NCBI RefSeq assembly: GCF_025154015.1
Contig: NZ_JAOAMV010000009.1
Coordinates: 1 to 64,000 of the forward strand
From: Tsuneonella litorea
GTDB taxonomy: Bacteria > Pseudomonadota > Alphaproteobacteria > Sphingomonadales > Sphingomonadaceae
DNA: 64,000 nt
Reading direction: 5' to 3'
Under the pieces are notes generated by a model. That model was not told the DNA's origin. It searched no databases and saw only the letters and a list, made by a program, of their open reading frames with translations. Shown piece by piece: positions 18,563-27,076 of the stretch (within the stretch, counting starts at the first letter, position 1; each line of letters starts with the position of its first letter). The position numbers and the translations under genes are program-made.

Positions 18563-21500
18563 TGGCGGCCGGGGAAGCGATCGAACCCGGGGACGGACGC
18601 GAGGACGCCGCAGCCAGCCGCGCACACCCCGGGCGCACGGCGGCCAAGTGGATCTTCGGCGGACTTGCCGCAGCCGTGCTGCTGATCGTTGCTGCGCTGG
18701 CCCTGCTCAACAGCCCGATCGGGCAGCGCTGGGTGACCGACCAGATCGCCAAGGTGGCGCCTGCTTCGGGGCTGAAGATCAGCATCGGCCGGATCGAAGG
18801 CAATCTCTACGGCAAGGCGACCCTGCACGACGTCACGCTGTCCGACCCGACGGGACCGTTCCTGACCGTTCCCCTCGTCGATCTCGACTGGCGCCCGACG
18901 AGCTGGTTCGCGCGGGGTCTCGACGTTCGCGAACTGACCACCCACCGGGGCACGCTGCTGCGTCTGCCCGAACTCAACCCCGGCGATCCCGACGCACCGA
19001 TCCTGCCCAATTTCGACATCCGGATCGACAAGCTGGCGATCGACGACCTGACGATCGCCAAGGGGGTGATCGATGCCGAAGCGCACAAGGTCAACCTGCG
19101 CGCGAACGCCGACATCCGCGATGGGCGTGTCCTCGTAAAGGCCGACGGGCGCCTCGGGACGCGCGACCGGATCCACGCACTCGTCGATGCCGAGCCGGAC
19201 GGCGACCGCTTCGACATCGACCTCGACTACCGGGCGCCGAGGGGCGGCGTGATCGCGGGGTTGATCGGGGCCGAGGCCGGATACAGCGCGAAGGTGCGGG
19301 GCGAGGGCACCTGGAGCCGCTGGAACGGCGTCGGCCAGGTGCTGCGTGACGGCGAGAACTTCGCCGCGTTCCGGATGACCAATGCCGGCGGCGACTACAC
19401 CGTCGTAGGGCAGGCGCATCCGCGGCCGGCGATTCCAGCGGGCCTGCTGCGCGACGCGCTCGGCGAAACCGTCTCCTACAAGGCGACCGGAACGCTCAAC
19501 GACAGCGTGCTTGATGGGACAATCCGGCTGGTCGCGGGGGGCGTTGCGGGAACGGCAACCGGCGCGCTCGACCTGGGCAACAACGCTGCCGAGGGCCTGG
19601 CGGTCAACGCGCGGATCAGGAACCCGGCGCTGCTGGGCGCGGGCACCCGGGTCGAGGGCGCGCGGATCGGGGCCACGCTCGACGGACCCTTTCGCGACCT
19701 GACCATCGATCACAGGCTCTCGGTCGCGAAGTTTGCCAGCGGGGCGACTGAGGTCACGGGGCTGACCCAGCGGGGGACGGCGACTTACGATGGTGCGCGC
19801 TGGACCTTGCCGGTCGATGCCAAGGTGGCGCGGATCGTCACCGGCTCTGCGCAAATCGATCCGCGGCTGGTGGACGGAACGATGCGGGGGACGGTCACCT
19901 ATCAGGGCAACCGCATCGCGTCCGAGGGGCTGGCGCTCGCCTTTCCCGGCGCGAGCGCGCGGCTGACGCTCGCAGGAGACACCGCGAGCGGCGACTACCG
20001 CGTCGCCGGGCCCGTGACCGCGAACGGCCTTGCGATCGAAAACGTCGGCACCGTCAACGGCGGAGCGACGATCGTCGCCACGTTCGGCAGTTCTCCATGG
20101 ACCTTGCAGGCGGATTTCCGCGGCAGCATCCCGAAAGTGTCGAACGAAACGCTGGCGAACCTGGCAGGGCCGTCGATCGCCTTCAGCGGCGGGATCACCA
20201 CCGGGGGTGCGCGGCCGCTCGATTTCCGGGGCGTGCGGATCGATGCGGCCAAGCTCGACCTTTCGCTCGACGGGATGATCCGGCCCGGCCGCACCAGCGT
20301 CGCCGGGCGCGGTCGGCACGTCGATTACGGCCCCTTCACGGTCGAGGGCGCCTATACCGACCGCGGGCCTGAAGCGGTGCTGGTGTTCGCCGATCCGCTG
20401 CCCGCCGCGGGGCTGAAGGACGTGCGGGTGGCGATCGTCCCAACCGACGACGGTTTTGGCATGGAAACCCGGGGCGATTCGATGCTCGGACGCTTCGAGG
20501 GGCAGATCGACCTCTTCGCGCCTTCGGACGGGCCGACGCGGCTGGCGATCCGCAAGCTCGACGTCTGGAAGACTTCGGTCACCGGTGAGCTGACCGTGGC
20601 GGATGGAGCGGCCGCCGGCACACTGGCGGTCGCGGGGGGCGGTCTCGACGGAACCATCGCGCTTTCACCGCGCGGAGGTGGACAGGCTTTCGACGTGGAA
20701 CTTGCGGCCCGCGACGCGCGGTTTGCCGGCGCCACGCCGTTGTCGATCGGCCGGGCCGACATCGACGCGAGCGGGCTGCTGGTCGACGGCAACAGCACGA
20801 TCGGCGGAAGCGTGTATGCGCAGGGTGTCACCTACGGCAGCCTGTTCATCGGTCGACTGGCAGCGCGCGCCGATCTCGAGAATGGCGCCGGCACGGTCAC
20901 CGCATCGGTCGCCGGACGGCGCGGCAGCCGGTTCGCGATGCAGCTCAATGCCAATGTCGCGCCCCGGCGGATCGCGGTCGCCGCGCGCGGCGAATTCGCC
21001 GGGCGCGCGATCACGATGCCGCGGCGCGCGGTTCTGCTGAAGCAACCCGATGGCGGCTGGCTGCTCGAACCCGCGCAGGTGAACTTCGCCGGCGGCGGCC
21101 TGATCGGCTCGGGCGAGCTGGGTGGCGGCCGCACGGCGATGAAGCTTCAGATGGCGGACCTGCCGCTGTCGGTGGTCGACATCTTCACCGAACTGGGCCT
21201 GGGCGGGAGGATATCCGGCGTCATCGACTTTGCCAGCGGGGGCGGGGCGCCGCTGACCGGAGCGGCACGGATCAAGGTCGACGGACTGACGCGCTCGGGC
21301 CTGGTACTGACCTCGCGGCCGATGGACCTCGCGATGGTTCTGCGCCTGACCCCCGAGCGTCTCGAGACCCGGGCGGTGATGGACGAGGGGGGGCAGCGGC
21401 GCGGACGGCTTCAGGGCCGCGTTGCGGACCTGCCGCAGGACGGCGCGCTGTTCGACCGCCTGCGGGCGGGCAACCTGTTCGCCCAGCTTCGCTACAAGGG

Positions 21501-22758
21501 ACCGGCCGACGCGCTCTGGCGGCTCGCCGCGGTCGACGCCTTCGACCTGACCGGGCCGCTCTCGGTCGCGGCCGACGTCAACGGCTCGCTCGCCGCGCCG
21601 CTGGTGCGCGGGGTCGTCGCCAGCGACAACCTTCGCCTTCGCTCCAGCCTTTCGGGCACCGACCTTGCCAACGTGAAGGCGCGCGGCACCTTTTCGGGGT
21701 CGCGGCTGCGGCTGACCGGCTTCAGCGGCACTTCGCCAAACGGCGGTTCGGTTAGCGGAAGCGGGGTGATCACCCTGGAAGACCTCGGGGTGAAGGGGCC
21801 GCAGCTCGACATCCGCGTTGCCGCTCGCAACGCCCGGCTGCTCGACGCGCAAGGGCTGAGCGCGACGGTAACCGGACCGTTGCGGATCGTGTCCGACGGG
21901 ATCGGGGGGACGATTGCCGGGCGACTGCTGGTCGACCGCGCGAGCTGGCGTCTCGGCACGGCCGCCGCCGACGTGCGCCTGCCGCAGATCAGGACCCGGG
22001 AAATCAATCTTCCGTATGACGCGGGTCCGCCGCGGGTTGCCGCGCGGCCGTGGCGCTACCTGATTGACGCGCGCGCACCGAGCCGGGTGGATGTCGACGG
22101 CATGGGCCTCGACAGCGAATGGGGCGCGAACGTCGTCGTTCGGGGGACCACCGACGATCCGCGCATCGGGGGCGAGGCGCGCATGGTTCGAGGCGACTAC
22201 ACGTTTGCCGGCACCCGGTTCGAGCTTACCCGCGGGGTGATCCGCTTCGACGAGAACGTGCCGATCGACCCACGGCTCGACATCGTCGCCGAAAGCGAAT
22301 CGCAGGGGATCGACGTGGCGGTGAAGGTCCAGGGCAGTGCGCTGCAGCCCGAGATCACCTTCCAGTCCACGCCCGCGTTGCCGGAAGAGGAAATCCTCGC
22401 GCGGCTGCTGTTCGGCGGCTCCATTACCGAGCTGTCGGCGACGGACGTGCTCCAGCTCGGCTCGGCACTCGCCTCGCTGCGCGGCGGCGGCGGCATGGAC
22501 CCGATCAACCGCCTGCGCTCGGCGATCGGCCTCGACCGGCTGCGGATCGTCAGCGCGGACCCGGCGCTCGGACGGGCGACCTCGATCGCGCTCGGCAAGA
22601 ACATCGGTCGCCGGTTCTACGTGGAAATCGTCACTGATGGCCGCGGGTACAGTGCCACCCAGGCGGAATTCCGCATCACCAGCTGGCTGTCGATCCTGGG
22701 CAGCATCTCGACCATCGGCCGCGAATCGATCGTGGCCGAGGTCAGCCGGGACTACTGA
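18562..22758 (+). CDS. tamB: TamB: translocation and assembly module subunit
   Basis: A 1398-residue inner-membrane anchored protein. The N-terminal membrane helix is at about 28-49, followed by a very long beta-rich repeat region and the conserved C-terminal TamB (DUF490) domain (about 1050-1398, ending with VAEVSRDY). Family members form a hydrophobic beta-taco groove across the periplasm and contact TamA. The start codon overlaps the tamA stop by one base (TGATG), so the two are coupled. The length is normal for the family. Confidence 0.93.
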   Translation: MAAGEAIEPGDGREDAAASRAHPGRTAAKWIFGGLAAAVLLIVAALALLNSPIGQRWVTDQIAKVAPASGLKISIGRIEGNLYGKATLHDVTLSDPTGPFLTVPLVDLDWRPTSWFARGLDVRELTTHRGTLLRLPELNPGDPDAPILPNFDIRIDKLAIDDLTIAKGVIDAEAHKVNLRANADIRDGRVLVKADGRLGTRDRIHALVDAEPDGDRFDIDLDYRAPRGGVIAGLIGAEAGYSAKVRGEGTWSRWNGVGQVLRDGENFAAFRMTNAGGDYTVVGQAHPRPAIPAGLLRDALGETVSYKATGTLNDSVLDGTIRLVAGGVAGTATGALDLGNNAAEGLAVNARIRNPALLGAGTRVEGARIGATLDGPFRDLTIDHRLSVAKFASGATEVTGLTQRGTATYDGARWTLPVDAKVARIVTGSAQIDPRLVDGTMRGTVTYQGNRIASEGLALAFPGASARLTLAGDTASGDYRVAGPVTANGLAIENVGTVNGGATIVATFGSSPWTLQADFRGSIPKVSNETLANLAGPSIAFSGGITTGGARPLDFRGVRIDAAKLDLSLDGMIRPGRTSVAGRGRHVDYGPFTVEGAYTDRGPEAVLVFADPLPAAGLKDVRVAIVPTDDGFGMETRGDSMLGRFEGQIDLFAPSDGPTRLAIRKLDVWKTSVTGELTVADGAAAGTLAVAGGGLDGTIALSPRGGGQAFDVELAARDARFAGATPLSIGRADIDASGLLVDGNSTIGGSVYAQGVTYGSLFIGRLAARADLENGAGTVTASVAGRRGSRFAMQLNANVAPRRIAVAARGEFAGRAITMPRRAVLLKQPDGGWLLEPAQVNFAGGGLIGSGELGGGRTAMKLQMADLPLSVVDIFTELGLGGRISGVIDFASGGGAPLTGAARIKVDGLTRSGLVLTSRPMDLAMVLRLTPERLETRAVMDEGGQRRGRLQGRVADLPQDGALFDRLRAGNLFAQLRYKGPADALWRLAAVDAFDLTGPLSVAADVNGSLAAPLVRGVVASDNLRLRSSLSGTDLANVKARGTFSGSRLRLTGFSGTSPNGGSVSGSGVITLEDLGVKGPQLDIRVAARNARLLDAQGLSATVTGPLRIVSDGIGGTIAGRLLVDRASWRLGTAAADVRLPQIRTREINLPYDAGPPRVAARPWRYLIDARAPSRVDVDGMGLDSEWGANVVVRGTTDDPRIGGEARMVRGDYTFAGTRFELTRGVIRFDENVPIDPRLDIVAESESQGIDVAVKVQGSALQPEITFQSTPALPEEEILARLLFGGSITELSATDVLQLGSALASLRGGGGMDPINRLRSAIGLDRLRIVSADPALGRATSIALGKNIGRRFYVEIVTDGRGYSATQAEFRITSWLSILGSISTIGRESIVAEVSRDY

Positions 22759-22775
22759 GCACCGGCGCCCGGACG

Positions 22776-22800
22776 CCCGGGAAGCCGCCGGCTCCCCGGG
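22776..22800. terminator. hairpin between convergent tamB and fasciclin genes
   Basis: An 11-bp stem with one mismatch (22776-22786 with 22790-22800) and a 3-base loop, 18 bases after the tamB stop. No T-run follows on either strand, so it may stabilise 3' ends or act with Rho rather than terminate by itself. Confidence 0.45.
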
Positions 22801-22821
22801 TGCGGCGGAAGAGGGGCAGGG

Positions 22822-23403
22822 TCAGGCCGCGGGCGCGACTTCAGGCTGCTTGACGAAGCCGTCGACCGGCAGGACGACGCCGTTGCTCGCGACAAGCGGA
22901 TCGCCTTCGATGGTCGCCTTTGATCCGTCGCTGCCCGTCACGACGACCGACCCGCCCACTTCGGAGAAGGTGACTTCTCCATCATCGAGCGTGGTCATCG
23001 TCACCGGCCCCTTGCGATCGGCGATCGCCTTGCGGATCGCGTCGAGGGTTAGGTGGCCAGGCAGGATATGTCCGCGCAATACCGCGACCAGTTCCGCCCG
23101 GTGGGCATCGTCCTTGAGCGCGGCGGTCTCGCCGTCGGTTGATCCGAAGGCGCCGTCGTCGGGCGCGAGGATGGTGTAGCTGCCGGGACCGTCGAATATG
23201 TCGGCCAGCCCGGCCTCCGACAGTGCGCCCGACAGGGTGGTCAGGTCGGGCGCCCCGCCGATCGCCGCCGCCAGCGTGCGGTTGGCCGCAGACGTCGTCG
23301 GGCCATCGGCTTCGCTCGCGTTGTCCGACTGCGAACAGGCGGCCAGGGGCGAAAGGAGCGCGAGTGCGGCGGCTGCCGCGATGGGATTCATCTTGGGCAT
23401 CAT
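22822..23403 (-). CDS. fasciclin domain lipoprotein
   Basis: A 193-residue lipoprotein. The signal peptide ends in the lipobox LAAC with Cys23 as the lipidated residue. A short Ser/Ala/Asp-rich linker precedes a single fasciclin (FAS1) domain at about 45-185, with the H1-like SYTILAPDDGAFG and H2-like LRGHILPGHLTL motifs. FAS1 domains mediate adhesion or protein-protein contacts. ATG 23403 and 23400 are both possible; a GAGGGA site lies 4 or 7 bases upstream. It follows 8 bases after the exported repeat protein gene and is likely in its operon. Confidence 0.86.
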   Translation of the reverse strand: MMPKMNPIAAAAALALLSPLAACSQSDNASEADGPTTSAANRTLAAAIGGAPDLTTLSGALSEAGLADIFDGPGSYTILAPDDGAFGSTDGETAALKDDAHRAELVAVLRGHILPGHLTLDAIRKAIADRKGPVTMTTLDDGEVTFSEVGGSVVVTGSDGSKATIEGDPLVASNGVVLPVDGFVKQPEVAPAA

Positions 23404-23411
23404 CACGTCCC

Positions 23412-24428
23412 TCATGTCAGCAGCTGGATGGCAGCCTGGATCAGCTGCGTGGTCGGATCGACTTGGTAAACGTACCCGTCCGAATAGCGGTAATACCTGT
23501 CGGGCGTGTCGTAGTACCGGTCGCGATAGGCGTAGGGCACGTTGTAGACATCGTAGCCCGACGGCATCGGCTGTCCGACCGCAAACTGGTCGCCGGTCAG
23601 CAGCGCCGCGATCGAAGTGATCGCCGCCGTCTCGGGATCGACGCGGTAGAGCACGTTATCGGCATAGCGGTAGCTGTTGGCGGGGCCGAGGTTGTAGTAA
23701 TCGACGTAATAGTCGGGCACCGAAACCGGCTGGTAGTAGCTCGGCCACGGGTTGCCGATCGACAAGGCGCCGCCCAGCAGCGGGATGTATCCCAGGATCG
23801 AGCCGTTCGCACCGGTCCGGTAGAGGTAGCCGTCGTCGTAATAGTAACGACCGTCGCCGAGCGATCGGTAGCCGAAGTACGACGGGCGGAAATAGCGGTC
23901 TTCCCAGCCCGCGCGCTTCTTGGCGAGCCCCGGGGGCATGCAGCCGTGGTTCTTCTTGGCGAGTCCTGGGGGGCAGCCTTCTATGTAACCATAGCGGTCG
24001 CGGTCGCCGAACGACACGGTTCGCACTTCGCGATAGCCCTCGCGGCGGTAATCGCGGTCATCGCCCCGGCGATAGTCGCGGTCGGGACGGCGTTCGACCG
24101 AACGCTCGACCTTGCGCGCCTGATTGGCCTGGGACGCACGATCGGATTTCGCGGCCTTTTCCGGGGGGCCTCGGTCGGGTCTATCGGGCTTCTCGCGGGG
24201 TCCCCGCGCGTCGTTTGCCCTGGGGCCATGATCGGAATGGGCAGCTGCCTTCATCGACGCTCCCCTGTCCAGTTTTCCGCCGTCACCGTGGCCAGCTCCG
24301 TGGGCCTCCATGGCGGCGTGGCCGCCAGCCTTGTCGGCACCCTTGCCCTTGCCATTGCCGGGGTCGGCATAAGCGCCGCCCGCGGCGAGGGCGATGGCGG
24401 CCGCGCTCATCAGAAACTTGCGCATCAT
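23412..24428 (-). CDS. exported Tyr/Asp-rich repeat protein of unknown function
   Basis: A 338-residue protein with a signal peptide (cleavage about residue 21, AYA). Next come a low-complexity Gly/His/Arg/Asp-rich region (22-140) and two CPPGLAKK / CMPPGLAKK motifs (152-171). Then come three copies of a module: full copies at about 194-250 and 252-309 and a truncated one at 312-338. Each module starts with a Y-R/Y-Y-x-D-x-x-x-Y core, followed by DPxT-like and hydrophobic I/L segments. The PPGLAKK motif and basic spacer recall RcnB-like periplasmic proteins, but the modules I do not recognise. AAGGAG precedes the start. Confidence 0.78.
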   Translation of the reverse strand: MMRKFLMSAAAIALAAGGAYADPGNGKGKGADKAGGHAAMEAHGAGHGDGGKLDRGASMKAAAHSDHGPRANDARGPREKPDRPDRGPPEKAAKSDRASQANQARKVERSVERRPDRDYRRGDDRDYRREGYREVRTVSFGDRDRYGYIEGCPPGLAKKNHGCMPPGLAKKRAGWEDRYFRPSYFGYRSLGDGRYYYDDGYLYRTGANGSILGYIPLLGGALSIGNPWPSYYQPVSVPDYYVDYYNLGPANSYRYADNVLYRVDPETAAITSIAALLTGDQFAVGQPMPSGYDVYNVPYAYRDRYYDTPDRYYRYSDGYVYQVDPTTQLIQAAIQLLT

Positions 24429-24531
24429 GCATCTCCTTTTGCTCCGCTGAACGGCGGGCGCCGCGCGACAGTTCCATGAACGACTGACAACGAATGTTAA
24501 AATACGGAAATAAAATGAAATTTTGCCTGTT

Positions 24532-25155
24532 TCAGGATTCCTGCGCATAGCGCCGGGCTTCTGCCTCGCGCCGCCGGACGAGGCCCTTGAGAACCCGGCC
24601 GCCGGCCCGGGTCCAGCGGCCGAACTCGCGCCGCGCCCCGGCGAAATCCCCCGCCACATGGCGCCGGGTCAGCGTTGCCCGTGCGATCGCGCCGGTGTTG
24701 TAGTGGAAGCTGACGAGCGCATCGAACTGCGGCTGGCTCGTCGGTGCATCGCCGATCGCCTTGCTGACCGCCGCGGCATGGCGGGCAAGATCGGCGACCA
24801 GGCGGGCTTCGCACTGGCTGCGGGTCCAGACCGTATCCGGACCGATGTCCGGCCCGGTCGCGCCCCATCCGATCGTCCACGGGGCGCCGCCGGAACCCGG
24901 ATCCGGATAGGCCTCGACCAGCCCGTCGGACCGCAGGCGGGCGAACCCCTCGAACTGCTGGATAAGGGCGATGCCGGCTGCGCTCACGCAGCGTCGCGGG
25001 TGGTCCCGTTCCGAGGCCCGCGCGCACGGGACGACGGCAGCATCTCGGTCTTCGGTGGCGGCGTCGATCGCGGCATCGAGGAGGGCGATGTCCGCGCGCG
25101 TGAAGCCGCGCCCGAGAAGGCGTCGAACGGCATCGAAGATCGGCTTGCGGTGCAT
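24532..25155 (-). CDS. GH24 lysozyme-like muramidase
   Basis: A 207-residue protein with a glycoside hydrolase 24 (phage T4-type lysozyme) domain from about residue 58. The likely catalytic Glu69 lies in IQQFEGF, followed by AYPDP, WTIGWGATG and FDALVSFHYNTG. The N-terminal about 55 residues are a charged extension with no clear signal peptide. It would cleave peptidoglycan. No holin, spanin or other phage gene is nearby, so it looks like a domesticated or cellular enzyme. A GAGG site precedes the start. Confidence 0.83.
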   Translation of the reverse strand: MHRKPIFDAVRRLLGRGFTRADIALLDAAIDAATEDRDAAVVPCARASERDHPRRCVSAAGIALIQQFEGFARLRSDGLVEAYPDPGSGGAPWTIGWGATGPDIGPDTVWTRSQCEARLVADLARHAAAVSKAIGDAPTSQPQFDALVSFHYNTGAIARATLTRRHVAGDFAGARREFGRWTRAGGRVLKGLVRRREAEARRYAQES

Positions 25156-25221
25156 GGGCGGCCTCGTGCGCGGCGAATCGAGGCAGCGTGACTAGACAGG
25201 CCGGAGCCGTGTAGGAAAATG

Positions 25222-25258
25222 AAAAAACCGGGAGCCCTGCCGGCAAGGCGCCCCGGTC
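25222..25258 (-). terminator. Rho-independent terminator after HExxH protein gene
   Basis: On the minus strand, arms ACCGGG and CCCGGT are extended by further imperfect pairing around a central loop and followed by six T. It starts 13 bases past the stop of the gene at 25271-26905. Confidence 0.7.
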
Positions 25259-25270
25259 AGCGGCGAAGGA

Positions 25271-26905
25271 TCAGGACGCGGTCACCTCGGCCGGCTGGGG
25301 CTTCGGCGTGATCGCGCCCGTCTTCTCGTCGAAGCGACCGTCCTTCTTCGCTTCCAGCCGGTCGAGCATATCGCGCGGAGTCTCGTAGTTGTCGATGTTG
25401 GTGTATTTCTCGGCATAGGTGGCGACCAGCTTCCCGCGGCGCTTCTTCTCTTTTTCGTCGCCGTCGAACGCGCCATAGGCGGCCGGCTCGATGATCGCGA
25501 TTGCGTCGTCGACCAGGCCGCGGTTCTCGAAATCCCTGGCGAGGAGGTAGCGGATTTCCTCGTTCTGGGGGAGGAGCTGGAATGCCTCGACCATGTGGTT
25601 CTGTGCCACGAGGGACGGCAGGGCCCCTTGCTGGAGAAAGCTCTTGAACAGGGCCACCCGCGGCGCGGTGGCAACCGCTGACAGCGCGATGGCCCGGTGC
25701 AGCGGTTCGCGCGCGGCGGTCAGCTGGTCTTCGCTAGCGCCCCGCGCGAGCTGGCCGACGAGTGCCTCGCCCTTCTCGGTCAGGCCGATCACGTTGTTCG
25801 GGTCGACACGCAGCAGGTGCTCGGCGGTTTCGAGCGCCGCCGCGTGCCTGCCGGCCAGGTTTTCCAGTTGCGACTGGATTTCCAGCCCCATCACGTTTTC
25901 GGGGGCAGCCTTGCGGATATCCGCCACGGCGCTGATGATCTTGGGCAGGGCCGACACCGGATAGCCGGAATAGAGGCGGATGCGATAGCGCATCAGCTGG
26001 CTTTCCATGTCGTTCAGTTCCCGCACCGGAATCTCGCCGAAATCCATCGGCTTGAGCGACAGGCGCATCGCCTGGATATTGCTCTTGTGCTGGCGAAGTT
26101 CCTTGTCGAGCGCATCGAGGTCGCCGAACGAGTCGGTCGCCGCCTTTTCGTAGGGGACTCCGGTCGCAACCGCCTTGAGGTACCGTTGCAGCTGCGCCCC
26201 GCGCTCCTTGTTCTGCGCTCCGAGATGTGTGAGCAGCCACCCCTGGGCATAGAGCTGTCCGATATCATCTCCCACGTCGCTATACGACTTGGCGGTCAGC
26301 AGTTTTCTGGTCGGCAGCCAGGAATTGCCGCGGATCGTGTCGATGCGGAAGTAGGGCGCATGGCCGATCTCGACGACGTTCGTTTCGGGGAAGGCCATCG
26401 TGCCGTAGTATTCGGCGAACCCTTCCGAGTACCAGCTCGGGTAGTTCGCATTGAAATACTGGTACATGTAATGGTGCAGGTACTCGTGCTGGCGAACCTC
26501 CGGTCCCCAGTCGTACGACTGGCGCGACGCCTTTTTCGCGCTGTTGCGGCCGGCACGCAGGACATTGCGGAAGGTCACCAGAAACGGACCGTCGGCCGTG
26601 CTGTTGTAGTAGCCGCCCACGCCCTGCATCGGATAGGGAAAGGTCGCGTTGACCTCGTCCATGTCGGCGACTTCGAACATCGTCACCTTGACCGGGCTGG
26701 CGGGCCGCGTGTTACCGGTAAGCGCGCGGACGAGCGTGTCGAACGTCTCCATCCGGCTGACGGTCTCCACCAGCTCGTCGGCCGGCGCCTCCGAGTAGTA
26801 GATGAAGTGCTCGGTTTCGGCGACGCGCCAGTTGGCGTGTGCGGGTGTTGCGATCACGGCGGCCATGCCGCTGAGGAATGCAAGAGCTCGGGAATGATTA
26901 GGCAT
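25271..26905 (-). CDS. exported HExxH-containing TPR-like protein (putative metallopeptidase)
   Basis: A 544-residue protein. The signal peptide ends at about residue 24 (AHA). The motif HEYLH fits the zinc-binding HExxH consensus and is followed by a Tyr/Glu-rich WYSEGFAEYYG segment in which the Glu could be the third ligand, as in gluzincin or DUF1570-like peptidases. The C-terminal half is helical with TPR-like repeats (e.g. AAALETAEHLLRVDPNN). No substrate is known. The ATG at 26905 follows AGGGA. It is flanked by terminators and so is probably a single-gene unit. Confidence 0.78.
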   Translation of the reverse strand: MPNHSRALAFLSGMAAVIATPAHANWRVAETEHFIYYSEAPADELVETVSRMETFDTLVRALTGNTRPASPVKVTMFEVADMDEVNATFPYPMQGVGGYYNSTADGPFLVTFRNVLRAGRNSAKKASRQSYDWGPEVRQHEYLHHYMYQYFNANYPSWYSEGFAEYYGTMAFPETNVVEIGHAPYFRIDTIRGNSWLPTRKLLTAKSYSDVGDDIGQLYAQGWLLTHLGAQNKERGAQLQRYLKAVATGVPYEKAATDSFGDLDALDKELRQHKSNIQAMRLSLKPMDFGEIPVRELNDMESQLMRYRIRLYSGYPVSALPKIISAVADIRKAAPENVMGLEIQSQLENLAGRHAAALETAEHLLRVDPNNVIGLTEKGEALVGQLARGASEDQLTAAREPLHRAIALSAVATAPRVALFKSFLQQGALPSLVAQNHMVEAFQLLPQNEEIRYLLARDFENRGLVDDAIAIIEPAAYGAFDGDEKEKKRRGKLVATYAEKYTNIDNYETPRDMLDRLEAKKDGRFDEKTGAITPKPQPAEVTAS

Positions 26906-27021
26906 GGCGTCCCTGGCGAATGAATGCTGGCCCGGACCCCCCTGGCACGGGCACCATATCCAGCCCGAAGCGATCGCCCCCGGCAATGGCAGAACAGGGT
27001 TATCCCATGGAATATCGAAAG

Positions 27022-27055
27022 AAAAGGGGCGCCCGGCAAACCGGACGCCCCTTTC
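27022..27055 (-). terminator. Rho-independent terminator of glnA
   Basis: A 14-bp stem with one mismatch (27023-27036 with 27041-27054) and loop CAAA, with a T-rich run on the minus strand. It lies 22 bases after the glnA stop. Because AAA/TTT tracts flank both sides it may also work in the other direction. Confidence 0.85.
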
Positions 27056-27076
27056 TTGCGCTCACGCCTCGATGGA

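Noticed and set aside
16427-18625. A 732-codon minus-strand open frame antisense to tamA.
   Set aside because: The plus strand encodes a clear Omp85 protein; the antisense translation is Arg/Asp/Val-rich without motifs, as expected in high-GC DNA.
24532-25155. A prophage, suggested by the GH24 lysozyme.
   Set aside because: No integrase, structural, holin or packaging gene is present in the surrounding 10 kb; neighbours are ordinary chromosomal genes.
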